NCBI GenBank assembly: GCA_938743325.2
Contig: OW568884.1
Coordinates: forward strand, 186,001-250,000
DNA: 64,000 bases
Source of the DNA: Pycnococcus provasolii
Taxonomy: Eukaryota; Chlorophyta; Pseudoscourfieldiophyceae; Pseudoscourfieldiales; Pycnococcaceae
Direction: 5' to 3'
Every line of letters begins with the position of its first letter. Within the stretch, counting starts at the first letter, position 1. The notes beneath the pieces are model-generated. The model did no database searches, was not told the DNA's origin, and saw only the letters and a program-made list of their open reading frames with translations. The position numbers and the translations under genes were made by a program. This document shows positions 41,301-52,670 of this stretch, one piece after another.

Positions 41301-44300
41301 CGCAACCTCATTCTCGAGAATGCTGATGTGCCCCGGGTGCTTCATCACAGGAACGTCCGGCAGCGCGTCAACGACAATCGCAACCGATACAGAGAATGAA
41401 GTCACGCCCGCAACCACCGAGTGCTCGGTCGCGTACGAGAACGTTGCGTACGTCGCCCCGGGCGATGCGCTGTGGCCGTTAGCCGCCGGAGTGTAGTGCA
41501 CAATGTCAATCCCGCTGGGAAGCGTGAAAGGCGCCGTGGTGACTGACACGCTCTTTCCCGCGGCTGACGTGTAGTGCAGCTTACCAACGTTCGGCAGCAC
41601 ATCAATCACCATGATCGGTGTGTCGAGGAGGTCGGACGCGTAGCCATTCAGCTTGATGGCAGCCGTGCTGTCCTCCACCATGGTCACCTTCTTTTCGGGG
41701 AGCGTCAGCGTCGAGGTAACACGCTCGGGTGCCAACGTTCCGTTCACGCCAAGGGTGCCGGCTGGTGGTGCAGTCGTGCACGGCGCCGGCGCCGACTCGG
41801 GCACGACAATGTGGCGGTGCGCCGCAAGGCATGGGACGCTCGTAATCTCGTTGCTTAGCGCGCTGCCCGACTTTTCGTTCATCTTGTAGTAGCCTCGCAC
41901 GGAAGTTCCCACACCGCTAATCTTCAGCTCGTCCATGTCCACGTACGCGCCCGCGCCGCCAACCACGATCTCCTCGTCTTCAATCGCGGCAAGAGTCGCG
42001 GAGGCGTCCACGTCAATGCTCTCGGCAACGCCGTCCACAGCAATTGCGATGCTGCTCGACGAAATCGTAATCGTGAGCGTATGCCACGCACCATCGTTAA
42101 ACGTGTCGTACGTGGCAGCCGTGGCTGTGGGCACAGGCTCAGCCGTGGCGAGGTGACGAAGCTTGGCATCTCCGCTGCCAACGCGAAGGTACGTTCCAAT
42201 CGCCTTGCTCAGGCCAACTTCGACCGGGCCGATCGTGGCCAAAACGGCATCGTGCATGTCACGGTTGTGCTTGAACGCAACGGTGACTTTAAGGCCGTCC
42301 TCGTGATCCAGAGCGTATGCGCTCGGCGAACCGAAAACAGCCTTTTGGCCGCCCACGATACGAATCGCGAAACCGGCGTCTCCCGCCACGGGCGTCTCGA
42401 ATTGCGCAGGTGCGACCGAGGCACCGGATCCGTCGAGTGTCACCAGCGCCTCCTCCGAAAGCATGCCGTCCTCGTTGCGAACCGCGTATCCAAACGAGTC
42501 GGACGTGGCGTCGTTAAGCGACGGCCTGAAGAAAATCGTCGACTCGACAGCCATATCCGCCGCGGTGACACGCGAGCCATCCGCGAGATGCAGCGTGCCA
42601 TGCGTCGGAAGGAACGTTACGACGAATGTAAGCTTCTGCGCGGGCAGCGAGTGGTCGGATCCACTCAGCGCCACCGCCACATCGCTCGCCTCCTTAAAGT
42701 CCACGGGAATCGTTGATGATGAGGCGGTGGGGCGATTCGGCATAGGCTCCACAGTGACGGCCACCTTGGTGGGATTCGACGAGCCTGCGGAGTCTATAAT
42801 CACATACGTGAACGAGTCAGAGCCGCTGTAGTGGGCGTTCGGAATGTACTCGACGCTAAGGGTGGTGAGATTGCCGAGAGCAATCTCCGTCGTCGAGTGC
42901 ACCGTCTTGCCACCGTGCGTGATCTTGCCGTGCTTCGGAAGTTTTGTGATCATCGCCGTCATGTCGAGCGAGGAGAGTCCGGTGAGCTTCACTGACTTAG
43001 CCGTGCTCTCGAGCGTGTGAACAATGTTACCAAAGTCGAACACGGTCGATGGCGTTCGCGTCGGTGTCGTCGTAATGGCGCCGTCGGTGCCAAGTACTGC
43101 AGAGTTGGCCACTAGCATGAGATCCAACGCGGGGGCGTCGTTCGTCAGCGAGATACCATCAGGCTCGTTCATGCGGTAGTACCCAAACAGACCCTTCATC
43201 ATGACATCCAAAGGCGCCTTCTTGCTGTAGAGCGTGTCGCTGAGCTCGGCAGCGGTATGACCTGTTCGGATGACGAACTCGTCAATCTCGCCCTGGAAAC
43301 CGTACGCGCTTCCCGCGGTGTAGCTGCCAGATGCTGTCTTTGTGGCAACGTTGCCGAGAGCAATCGGCCCCTTGATCGGGTTGAGAGTCGCGGAGCAGGC
43401 ATACAAAAAGATCGAGTCCGCCGCAAACGACGTTCCAACAGCTTCGGCGCACGACTTGGGAGCGCTCGGGTTCTGTGTACCCCACACTGCCACCATATCC
43501 TCCTTGTCGTCGTAGTACTTGCCACACGTTCCGCAAGACATGGAGCACAAACCTCGAATCAGCGGGCCAAACGCTGCGTGCTCGCAGAATCCTCCCGTCT
43601 TGAGATTGGGGCATGAATATTGGCTTGGGTTTTCCCTACTAAAAATTGCTCCCGTCTGCTCGTAGTCACCGCACGTCTCCGTGCTCTCGGGGAAATGCTG
43701 CGTCGCCTTCGTTCCGTAGCTCTTACCGTCCACCATCAACTCAGCAAACGAGCTGTTGCACGAAGCCGAGACGAAGTGCCACAGTCCATCGTTGAAGTTC
43801 TCCTTCGACGAGACCTTCGTCGACGAGCCGCAGTGAAATGTAAGGGCATCCTCGAGGTCGTCAAACTTCAAGCTCATTGGGCCTACTGTAGCGAGCACAG
43901 CCTCCGCGCCCATTGCCTTGGAAGTCTTGAAGTACATGCCAAAGCTGGTGCCCGCTCCCACGCCGTAGTGAATGGCATCGCCAATGTAAGCAATCTGGCC
44001 CATGCCTGAGAAAGACAGCGCGGAGCCCGAATCACCAGCGACCGCGCCGCCGAAGCCGGACCTTCGTGACGCAATTCCGGTGGCATCAATGTCAAAGCTG
44101 AACTCCATCGGCTCAGTGCGGTACTGGCCGTCAGTGACGTAGTATCCAAAGCTGTCGGCGAAAAAGCCCGTGCTGTGAGGCTTGGGCATGTAGGTCAGCT
44201 TCACGCCCCCGTTGACGTTGTCTCCCGTGCGCATCTCGGCGGCGATGAACATCCCAGGCTCTACGACCTCGCCAGACGGAAGCAGCAGGTAACCCTCACG

Positions 44301-47300
44301 CGGCGTGTGCGTGATGCGGGCCATGATGACATCGCGCGTGTTGCGATCGTACGCTGGAATGGTTAGCGGCACCTCCGTGAGCGTGTCCTCAGGAGACAGA
44401 GCGAGGGTGCATGGCTCCAGCACGGTGCAGGCAACGGGCGCGATGTTCAACGGCTGCACTGAAATCGAAAACGACTTGACGTACGATTGGTGCGCGAATG
44501 ACGACTCCGTGCTTTCCGGCGCCACCGTCGTGTCGTAGAAGTCACCACTGCGCATCACAGGGCGCATCATGCGGTCGGAAAGATCAGATCCGTAGAACAC
44601 CTGATCGTCGCAAGCGAAGAAAAGGAAGCTCGCAACATCGGGAATCGAATCCACGCCCGTGACCTCGTCAGAGAGGAAGTAAACCTCCTTCCCTCCGAGA
44701 TATACCGGGTACGGCAGGGGATAGGGGATCGGCTCGCCCACTCCCTGCGTTGCCGCATCCTTGAAATACAGCTGTCCTCCCGAACCAACCGATTCGAGCA
44801 GACATGCACCGTACTCATTGCCGTCCTCCGAGCTCACCGGAATGTGGATCAACGTGGGAACGCGCTCCTCGACCGTGGCCTTGTCAAGCACTGGAACGCT
44901 GCTCGGAATGAATTCGGGCGAACTGCCCGCCGCACCGTTCAGGCCGAGAGATCCAGTTACGGTCTCACCTGAGGCGGTTTGAGGCACAATTGGCGTGAAG
45001 CCAAATGTGGGCTCATCCGACGAATCGAGAGCCAGACGGCCGCTCTCGTCGATCGAGAGGAACGCATCAACATAAGCGACTGGGCACGTGAACGTCGACA
45101 CCTCGCCTCCAAGTCCCTCGTTGAACGCGAAGTACGCGGTGGGTGGCTTATCGATGAATGCCATACGGGTCTGGGGGTACATCGTGCCATTGGCGTAGAA
45201 CGTCGACGCCCAGTGCATGTTGCAGTCAGACATAGGAACGAACATGTCGCTCTCCACCTCAGCGCGCGTGCGAGCGTAGCTCCAGAATGACACCTCGTCG
45301 ACCTGTCCCTTGAAGTATCCCGTAGACTTCGCGGTTGCACCGAGCACAACGGTAGAGCTGGCCACCGCCTCCACCCCGGGAGCGTGCACGCAAGCGCGAA
45401 CCGTCGCATCCACATCAACGCAAATGTAGGTGCCGTTGTACGACATGCTTGCGTAGTGCCACACACCATCGTTGAAGTTCATCGAGGTTGACGCAACGTA
45501 GCTGCCTGCCGACGCTACCAGGCCGTGGCGCGGCACGAAGCTCAGCGAAAATGGAGCCAAGTCGATCAGCGTGCGCTCCGAGATTGACGCGGACGACACA
45601 ATCATCTGCGTCTTGAACCAAAGCTCAGCGGAAAGGACGTCGTGCGCGGCACCGCCGTGACCTGCGCGGCGAGTGGAATCGCCGCCGAGCGCGGGAATGA
45701 GGTTTCCAAGCAACCCAAGCGTCGCCGCATCGTCCTTGCCGTCGAACATGAGCGCGTATCCCGATCCACCAGCCACCGGCTGCGTGAGGCCCGTGTCGAG
45801 CGCGTAAACGCTCACGGTAGATTCGGTCGACACGCTCATCGCATCGCGCACTATGTACGCGAAAGTGTCGTACGGCTCTCCCTGCAGCGACCCCTTGGCG
45901 TTCTGCAGCGGCACGTACGCAATAACGCCGCCGGTGTGGGCAACGGTCACGCCAGTGGACTGCAGCGGCTTGCCCACGATCGTGCCGTCCTCCGCCACCT
46001 GGTAGAGCGAGCCGAGCGCGGGAATCGTTGTGATTTCGAAGCTGTACGGGTCGCCGTCGACATCGTCGCCCTGCAGCTGGATGAGCTTCACGCCAACAGT
46101 CAGGTCGTTGCTCGACATCACCACAGTCTGCGGGTACGAAATCGGCGCGTCGTTCAGGCTGGTGACGTGGATCGTAACGCCCTGACGGTACGAGAACTCC
46201 ACACCATCATACGTCTGGTACTTGAAGATGTCGTAAGGGGATCCATCGCCATTCGCGTTCGGCGTGTACACCACGGAGGTTGCCTCACCAATGCCGACGG
46301 GCGTCGATGTGACTTGCGTCATCGTGCCATTTACGCTGTAGTGCAGCGCGCCGTGCAGCGGCATCGTGGAGATGAAGAACTGCACGCCACCCTCGTTGTC
46401 ACCACCCAGCAGCTCGATCGTCGCCGAAGTGTCCTCCATGATCGTCACCTCGTTGCCAAACACCGCCGTCGATCCAACGAACGTGGGGTAGCGAGATGCG
46501 ATACCGTCGGAAAAGCCGGTGGAGCTGGACAGGCGACCCATCTGCAGGTCATTACGAGCCGGCGTGCGATCATAGGCGAATGGCGACGCGGCACCACCCT
46601 CCATGAACGTCACGTACGAAACGAGACCGTCCTCCATTCCGGTGACGGTGGGAATACCCTTGAACAGCGACGTGACCGTGCTCGGCGAAACCGCCACACC
46701 CGACCACAGTCGGATTTCGTCAACGTACCCGCCAAACGCGGTGTTTGGGCTAGCGCCTTCGTCGTGGCAAATAGTCGGCGCCTTCGTGGCGTCATTGAGC
46801 GGCACCGCGTTCGCACCAGGCATAGCTGCACCTGCAACAAGCACGCCGTCAACGTACAGCTGCGCCGCGGTGCCGTTGTAGTATGCGAGCACGTGGTGAT
46901 AGCGGCTGTCCGTATAGTCCAGCCCACTCAATGCCACGGCGGAACCCTTGACGCCCATCACCTCGAACGCGAGTCCAGCGCGCTCGATCCACCCGAGCCT
47001 GTACGATCCGGACTTCTGCACAAGCGTGGCACCACGCGACGTGCCGACAACCTTGAAGCGAGCCTCAACTGCGAAGACGTTGGAAAGCTCCGTCGTGCTT
47101 GGCGTGTGTGAGAACGTAAGCACGTCGTCGAGTCCGTCACACTTCGCCGCGAAGTTTGCCGATCCTGCCACCGGCGTGTCGCTCACATCATTTGAAACGT
47201 AGACGTACACCGAGCCAGGCGCGCTCGCAGCCTGCTGCTCATCCATCGAGATGAATGAGAAGGTGTCGAATGGCGACGATGACACAGATCCCGCACTAGG

Positions 47301-48803
47301 CGCATTCGGCTGCGGCGCGTAGACGACGCGATTGCACGGCCCGGGAATCTTCGCGGGGAGCATGTCCGACGTGATGGGCGTGGTCCAGATGCTGTCGCAT
47401 GTGCAAAGGTACACGAGGCCTTCCGTGGGCAAGCTGGTGATAAACGTCGACGTGCTCCCGCACTCGTTATCGTGCGAGCGCAGCTCCACGGTGACCTGCT
47501 GGTCCGCCGAAGTGTAGGCGTAGCGATCCTCCGTCGTCGGCGCGTAGTTGTCGACGTGAGTCGAAACGAGCAGGTTGTCGATACCCCAAGCGTTGGTCGA
47601 CGCGTCTCCCACCAGCCCGGTGCTGATCTTCACCTTCATCGTCCCTCTCGTGTATGGAAAGTTGAACGTCAGCTGGTAGTGTGGCAGGCCGAGCAGGTAG
47701 GTTGGCATCAGCGTCGTGGACACCGGGGGCATGATACCAAGTGCCTCACCGACGAGCTCGATGTACGCCGGACTCGCGCCGCTCGGCAAGTCAATAGACC
47801 CGCCACCGACGAGCAGAACGTCCATGGACACGGTGACGGTCGCATCCGCCGCGGGCATTCCGTCGAGCTCGAGTGTGACCGTCTCGCCAAGGCCGAGATT
47901 GCCGAGGTACTTTTCGCCCTTCGGCGACGAGGCGATGGAGATGTTCGACGCGGTCCAGACCGGCGCGCCGCGTCCAGGGCCTCTCACCGCAGACAAGCTT
48001 GCGAGCGTGTCGAACGACTCGACGTACTCCGTCACAGGTGCGTGGGCCAGCTTTCCCTTGTAGAAGTCGTAGAACTCATCCTCGGGCGTGCAAGCAACGT
48101 CAGAGTAGAAGCAAGGCGAGCAGCCTTCGTAGAAGGCGTCGTAGAAACCACACCCGATGCCGTCGCTCGTTTGGCCAACGCCGTGTGCGCGTCGGCTTGC
48201 AGATCCCACAGCCTGCGGTCCCTCCGACGCGTCGTTCAGGCTCTCGGCAAACTCGAGCAGGTTGCGCAAGTGCGGCGGCACGACAGCCTCGTTTGCCGGC
48301 GCGGGCGCTGGCGCTGGCGCGGGAGCCTCTGCGCTGCGCACGCCAGACGCGAGGTGCAGCGCGCAGTCGACGCCTCCATATCCGACGTCGCAGGCGCAGG
48401 CACCATCCGCCTGCTCGGTCCCTCGTCCTGAGCAGGTTGTTGCCGCTTCTGTGTCGTTTGATCGTTTTGTTTGTTTGTTTGTGTGTGTGTGGTATGGAGT
48501 GAGTTCAAGTTTGTTCAGGTTATTTATCTTTCTTCGATAGTAGCATCTTAGATGGCACCCTCCTAGGAAGGAGCCCAGACGAATCGACTACCTACGAAGT
48601 CACCACCCACCACTTCCTTCAGTCACCAAGTCACTACATGTAGCACGTCCCAAACCAAACTAGCCAAACCAGTCCAGTCCAAGCCAAGCCAAGCCAAGCC
48701 ACCGAACGAAACCCATCTCCATCTCCCTCTCACTCATCGTACCTCCTCTAGAGGCCGCAAGGACCGCTCCAAATACGAATAGCGCGTATTTGACCGACAT
48801 CAT
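26379..48803 (-). CDS. Giant modular cell-surface protein (about 7,376 aa): EGF, CSPG/cadherin-like, LamG, ShK, REJ/GAIN-like, one TM
   Basis: Exon 1 (48803-48743) encodes MMSVKYALFVFGAVLAA, a signal peptide. A 294-nt intron (48742-48449, donor GAG|GTACGA, acceptor CGACACAG) joins in phase to one 22-kb exon. The protein then has an EGF-like domain (CSGRG...DGACACDVGYGGVDC), a Cys-rich and jelly-roll-like start, about 20 cadherin/CSPG-like repeats (xxLPxxGxLY; YTPxxNxxGxDxFxY), 12 LamG-like domains (FNDGxWHxxxxxYNGxxxxxxVDG) and four ShK-type modules. A Tandem-95/PKD/REJ-like region (about 6400-6800) and a GAIN/GPS-like segment follow, then a Pro-rich hinge (PPSPPPPPSPPMPPAPP), one TM helix (PIVLGVLAGFIVLAIAAALL) and a cytoplasmic tail of about 60 residues. 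I infer a surface adhesin or flagellar/cell-wall receptor. The parts beyond LamG repeats resemble polycystin-1-type ectodomains. The exact ligand is unknown. Confidence 0.85.
36772..37082 (-). other. ShK-type cysteine module 4 of the giant protein, inserted in a cadherin-like repeat
   Basis: Coding segment YCQDYSQTRFIFGAPCANLG ... LVSGLCPVTCGTC, then the companion block FFADKDDMLAVWKTQNPTSP and CPETI. The flanks (RYVPDADRSEP | LFPFDIGPRGYQTVLSIVAR) read as one interrupted repeat. Confidence 0.75.
39515..39840 (-). other. ShK-type cysteine module 3 of the giant protein
   Basis: CGACADFDESAVAELGAKC ... LRALCPLSCDAI, followed by a divergent companion block ending ACPATFGLCK, directly before a LamG-like domain. 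This copy has lost the DK-DM-W-NP consensus but keeps the terminal CPAT. Confidence 0.65.
40124..40410 (-). other. ShK-type cysteine module 2 of the giant protein
   Basis: NCQDMNLYTNQMLGASCDQL ... TRGVCPVACSNC, then WLNDKQDMIDFWRLFNPQFP, KTCAETV and IMLIACPATL. It follows SVEAYLSFDETF at the end of a LamG-like domain. Confidence 0.75.
43378..43683 (-). other. ShK-type cysteine module 1 of the giant protein, inserted in a LamG-like domain
   Basis: TCGDYEQTGAIF ... LIRGLCSMSCGTC, then YYDDKEDMVAVWGTQNPSAP, KSCAEAV and LYACSATL. The LamG strand AELMVDGKSYG lies before it and GFQGEIDEFVIRTG after it, so the module splits one LamG fold in sequence. Confidence 0.75.
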
Positions 48804-50014
48804 CCTAGACAGACGTCTGTCAATAAGAATAGAAATATACAAAGAAACGCCTTAAGAAGAAGGCCAAGGCCAGGCCACCACAGACGCTACTCAAGCAGAG
48901 AGCTCTGGGCGAGATGAAATGGGCCCGTGTGCTGTCGTCGCCGGCCGGGTGGGGGAGATGGCGGGCGGGCGTGTGCCAGGCCAGGGGGCCCACCCACGGG
49001 GAACGCCGGCCGGCCCGTCGAGTCGTTGAACCTCCTTGAGGACGGCTCGAGAGTGTTGCTTGCGTCTCCAAGCTGAGTGTTATTTGCAGCCGCAGATGGG
49101 AAGAGTTGTCTGGAAGAATGGCTCCAATGGTTCAACGTCTCTATCTAAGGGTGGATCCCCCGTACCAAAAAAGACAGGTTGTCGGTGGATACGCTGAGAA
49201 TGTGCTTGAACTCAATTACCTACCTCAATGGGCCTGGCGAGCGATGAGGGCAACCCCCTTGCCCTTGTTGACAACTCTTCTTGTTCGGATCTTGGTGGTT
49301 GGTGGCATGAGATTGGCGATTGGCTGGCATCGTTGTAGAGTTTACTTGCCAATGCAAGATCTTGGCAATTGCCAGACGGAGAAGCATCCTCGATCGTTCA
49401 TCGCGAGCCGTCGGCTTCTTGGCTTCTTGGCTTCATTTCGACCATTTCGTCTCCCGCCAAGCTTTTTCATGGGAGGGAGGGAGCCCCTGAAGTCCACAGA
49501 AAAAAAGCCAAGGCTGGGTTGCCTATCCATGGGATGCGAAGTGCGCAACCCTCATTCCAACACATGAGGACAGAGACCAAAGGTCGAGGTTGAGTTTAGG
49601 GGTTTCCATTCGTTTTCCTTCGTCCTTACTACGATAAGATTAGGGGTTTAGGAAACTGCCATGAGAGGGAACTTTTTTGATGTTGTTTTGTTTTTAATTT
49701 CAACCTCGAAACGGACAGATGCCCCATACGTGCCCCATGGAGCATCTCCATGGAGCCCTCCTCCATGTGGAACGCTTTTTAAAAAGGCATCTCCACTGTG
49801 CCGTGTGTGGACCCAGTGTGTGGACCCGAGCCTCGGACCTGGCTTGGTTGGTGGTGACTGATGAACCAGTCGCGCCGCTTAGTTGGCGTGCTCGCCTGAC
49901 GAGGAGAGAGACCACGGGTCCCGAAGCCAACGAGCTCGGGAGCGGTGCACCGTGCCGAACATATCCTGCCTGGTGGGTGGGGCGCCGACTTGAAGCGTCT
50001 GCGGTCCTACCGCA
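48804..50014. other. 1.2-kb intergenic region upstream of the giant gene
   Basis: Contains the giant gene's promoter side and, further on, two telo-box-like motifs (TTTAGGGGTTT at 49595-49605 and TTAGGGGTTTA at 49640-49650). A plus-strand ATG at 49661 opens a 66-codon frame with no recognisable family. A 153-codon frame at 49106-49567 starts without ATG and has no coding character. No gene is called. Confidence 0.45.
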
Positions 50015-50852
50015 CTGAGGAGAGAGAGAGAGCGAAGATGCGGAAGAAGAGCGGAGGAGGAAGATCGAGGCGGGAAAGCAGCAGTACCGCTTCACTATAG
50101 GAAGCTGTCGAAAAAGCCGGAGTGCAGTACATATCACCTGGAGCTGTCGAGCTTTTGATTGAGGAGCACCAGAAGCAGTACGACGTCCACGGAGACCAAG
50201 ATGTTCCTTGAGGAAGCTGTCAACGCGCTCGACGAGATTACAAGCTCTAGGATCCAATCGGCTGAGGGAGACGAGTTTGCGGCGGCTCGCGCGTCATTCA
50301 AAAATGCACTGCACGAACGCGCTGTGGACGAGCTCGAAAAAAGTGACGAGGGCGGCAACAAAAACTAGAAGAACGACAACGCGGCAGCCTCTTAGCAAGA
50401 AAAAGAAGAAAGTGTGGGGACGGTGGTGGTAGAAGATCCTGAGGAGTCTTCCGAGGAGGGTGATGATGAAGAGGAGGCAATCGACGAGCCACTGCCGCCA
50501 TCGATACCAGAGACGATTCCAGGTGCTGCGACGACAACGTCGAACGTCACGCTGAAGTACCTTCCTACCGCACTGGCTGGGATCAAGTGTACCTGCACTA
50601 CGCAGGTGACGACAGGATTTGGACCGAGTTGCCGGGAATTGAAATCCAGCACATGTGCGATGAGGCGAACGTGTTTGAAATTAGCGTGGATGCGAACAAC
50701 ATGACGACGTTCGTTCTGAACAACGGCGGCGATGACTGGGACACGCCGACATGCTCGGCGGCGGCATGACCGACTACACGATTTCGGCGCCTGGAGTGTA
50801 CACGTTGAGCGACGGCATACTCGAGCGCATTGACTGCGCGGACCTTTACTAA
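50015..50852 (+). pseudogene. Decayed starch-binding (CBM25/CBM53-like) protein gene
   Basis: Coding-like sequence runs through all three plus frames. First an Arg/Glu-rich helix (EEERRRKIEAGKQQYRFTI), then EAVEKAGVQYISPGAVELLI, then EEAVNALDEITSSRIQSA, an acidic stretch (VVVEDPEESSEEGDDEEE) and VTLKY. Next is a block much like CBM25/CBM53 domains (GWDQVYLHYAGDDRIWTELP ... NNGGDDWDTP), and finally DYTISAPGVYTLSDG before a TAA at 50852. At least four small frame changes and an in-frame stop interrupt it, and the gaps are too short to be introns. I read it as the broken remnant of a host gene for a starch-associated protein (for example a starch-synthase-type N-terminal region). Sequencing error is a less likely alternative because several breaks are needed. 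Confidence 0.6.
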
Positions 50853-51327
50853 GCGTTTGGGTCGTTTCGTCTGGATTGGAGTCGTCCAAAAGACGGCGCG
50901 AACGTTTGTTTGGATGGGGAGGAGCAGGAACCATGAATTCATCAATTCTTCAAATGATACAACAACGCGCACGCACGCAGTAATAGCGAGACGTTTTCGA
51001 AAAATGAATCCTCCTTGTTGGCGACGTCGTTGGCGTCTTTGCCCCTCCCCCAAGCAGGTAGGCGAGCAGCAGCGTGCGTGCATGCGCGACACTCGAGCAT
51101 GTTTCCTTTCCGTACCTACCTATGTATTCGCAAAGTCAACGTAGACGTCACCGTGCACTCGCGCTCAATAATCATGTCTTGGGAGAGTAGGATTTTCTTT
51201 GAATTTCAATCACTTTGTTTGTCAAGATTGTCTTTTTATTCCTTGCTTTTTGTTCGTTCTTCCATAATAAATCGTATCACTCTTGTAATCTTGTTCTTAC
51301 AAAACTTCAATACAAACAAAACAACAG
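50853..51327. other. Spacer between two gene remnants
   Basis: About 475 bp, AT-rich in its second half, ending in aaaacaacag, which could be a splice acceptor for the following frame. I see no independent gene. Confidence 0.4.
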
Positions 51328-51720
51328 ATCTTCAGCAACCCCGAACTCGTCAACATCAAACTCCGTGAGTTGACGACGGTGACCAATTCCTTCAGCGTGT
51401 TAGGCAACCCCCGTCTCGAGACGCTCTGCGCGTCGAACCTTGTAGAAGCAGGCACTGTGTGCATCGGCAACAAGGAAGGCGACCCTAACCCTAACCCTGG
51501 CGACTCTGAGATAGCAGGCCAACCAGATCTCGACGCGAACCTCAAGTCGCTGGTGACTGGATCCTTCTCTCAGTCTTCTTCTGGGTGCTATGGAGCCGGA
51601 ACCGAGCCTCCCCTGGATGCCGACAACATCTGCGGTCCAAAGAAAGAAATTGGCCTCTTCTCCAAAGATGGATGCCCGTCGAAGGCATGCAAGAAACCAA
51701 AAAACGACAAAACCCCGTGA
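51328..51720 (+). pseudogene. Receptor-L-domain-like fragment (terminal exon or remnant)
   Basis: An open frame beginning after a possible acceptor (aacaacag) reads IFSNPELVNIKLRELTTVTN, SFSVLGNPRLETLCASNL. This pattern of asparagine-ladder leucine repeats resembles receptor L-domain/Ecm33-like solenoids. It continues as a Gly/Asp/Cys-rich part ending at a TGA (51718-51720). A telomere-like string (ccctaaccctaaccctgg) sits in frame and encodes DPNPNPG. No ATG or upstream exon could be fixed, so it may be the 3' exon of an undetected gene or a truncated copy. Confidence 0.4.
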
Positions 51721-52670
51721 GAACACAACAAACACGGCCGACGCGAATAAGGATGACCTGCTGACGACGAGCGAGTAGTCAGCAATTTTGACCAGTAGTG
51801 GTGTTTCGATCCTAATCCACTACAGCATAAGAAGCGCCGGCCGCACAATAATAGGATTAATAGCCTCAATAGATGACCTGCTGACGACGAGCGAGTAGTC
51901 AGCAATTTTGACCAGTAGTGGTGTTTCGATCCTAATCCACTACAGCATAATAAGCGCCGGCCGCACAATAATAGCCTCAATAGATAGCAGAGAGAGGGAG
52001 AGAATTTGAGCTTGGTGACAAAAACGTTTTTTTGTTTGAATTTTGTTGCAGCTACTAGGGAAAGAGTCACCACTTGCTTGCTTGAGGCTACCACACACAG
52101 CAGTTTGTTTGTGTTTTTTTCTTCTGTGTGTAATCACTAATCAACAATGTTCATGAAAAATTCAACCACAGAAGACAGTCGAATCATCAAATAACCGATG
52201 AGTTGTTGACGACACACGAGACGAGTCCGCCATCACACATCGAATCTGATCAATCAAAGAATTAAAAACACTGGAAGAGAGGAGATTATTGTTCAGTCCT
52301 TCAGGCACTATTTCTTCTTACTTATGCAATATTTCAGACCTGTGTTGCTGCTTGCGATACTTGCATACCTATCATTAAAAAAGAGAGAAAAACGACGACA
52401 ACAACAACAAGTCAACAACAACAACAAATAAGACCTACTACTACTATCTATATATCCACCACCGAAGTCGGTAGAGGCGCGTTTCTGCGTAGACGGTTGG
52501 TTGTCCACCATATCGAGGGCGCGGCAATTCGCCTTTGGCCGCGCGCTCTTGGGCGACGGTGGGACACGTGTGGCCGGGGAAACCCTTGTACTGTACTCAT
52601 TTTTCAAGGCTCTGTAATGTACAGGCTATTGCTTTACAAAATTCATACATATGATATACAATGCTCTCAC
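51721..52670. other. Intergenic region with 120-bp tandem duplication
   Basis: The tandem duplication occupies 51752-51982. After it comes AT-rich DNA with caa-rich tracts (acaacaacaacaagtcaac, about 52395-52430) and the 3' flank of the kelch gene. No gene seen. Confidence 0.5.
51752..51982. repeat. Tandem duplication, about 120 bp x 2
   Basis: Copies start at 51752 and 51872 with gatgacctgctgacgacg and are nearly identical; the second lacks about 11 bp near its end. A TAG lies inside each copy. Confidence 0.9.

Noticed and set aside
26400-48430. Many long plus-strand ORFs (up to about 490 codons) opposite the giant gene
   Set aside because: They are antisense shadows of a strongly GC3-biased coding sequence. 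None shows domain structure, and the minus strand has clear repeated domains.
48660-48842. Short minus-strand ORF as an independent small gene
   Set aside because: Its Met-Met signal-peptide segment is better explained as exon 1 of the giant gene, because the splice phase fits exactly.
49106-49567. 153-codon plus-strand ORF
   Set aside because: No ATG at its start, no recognisable motif, and it overlaps equally long frames on the other strand.
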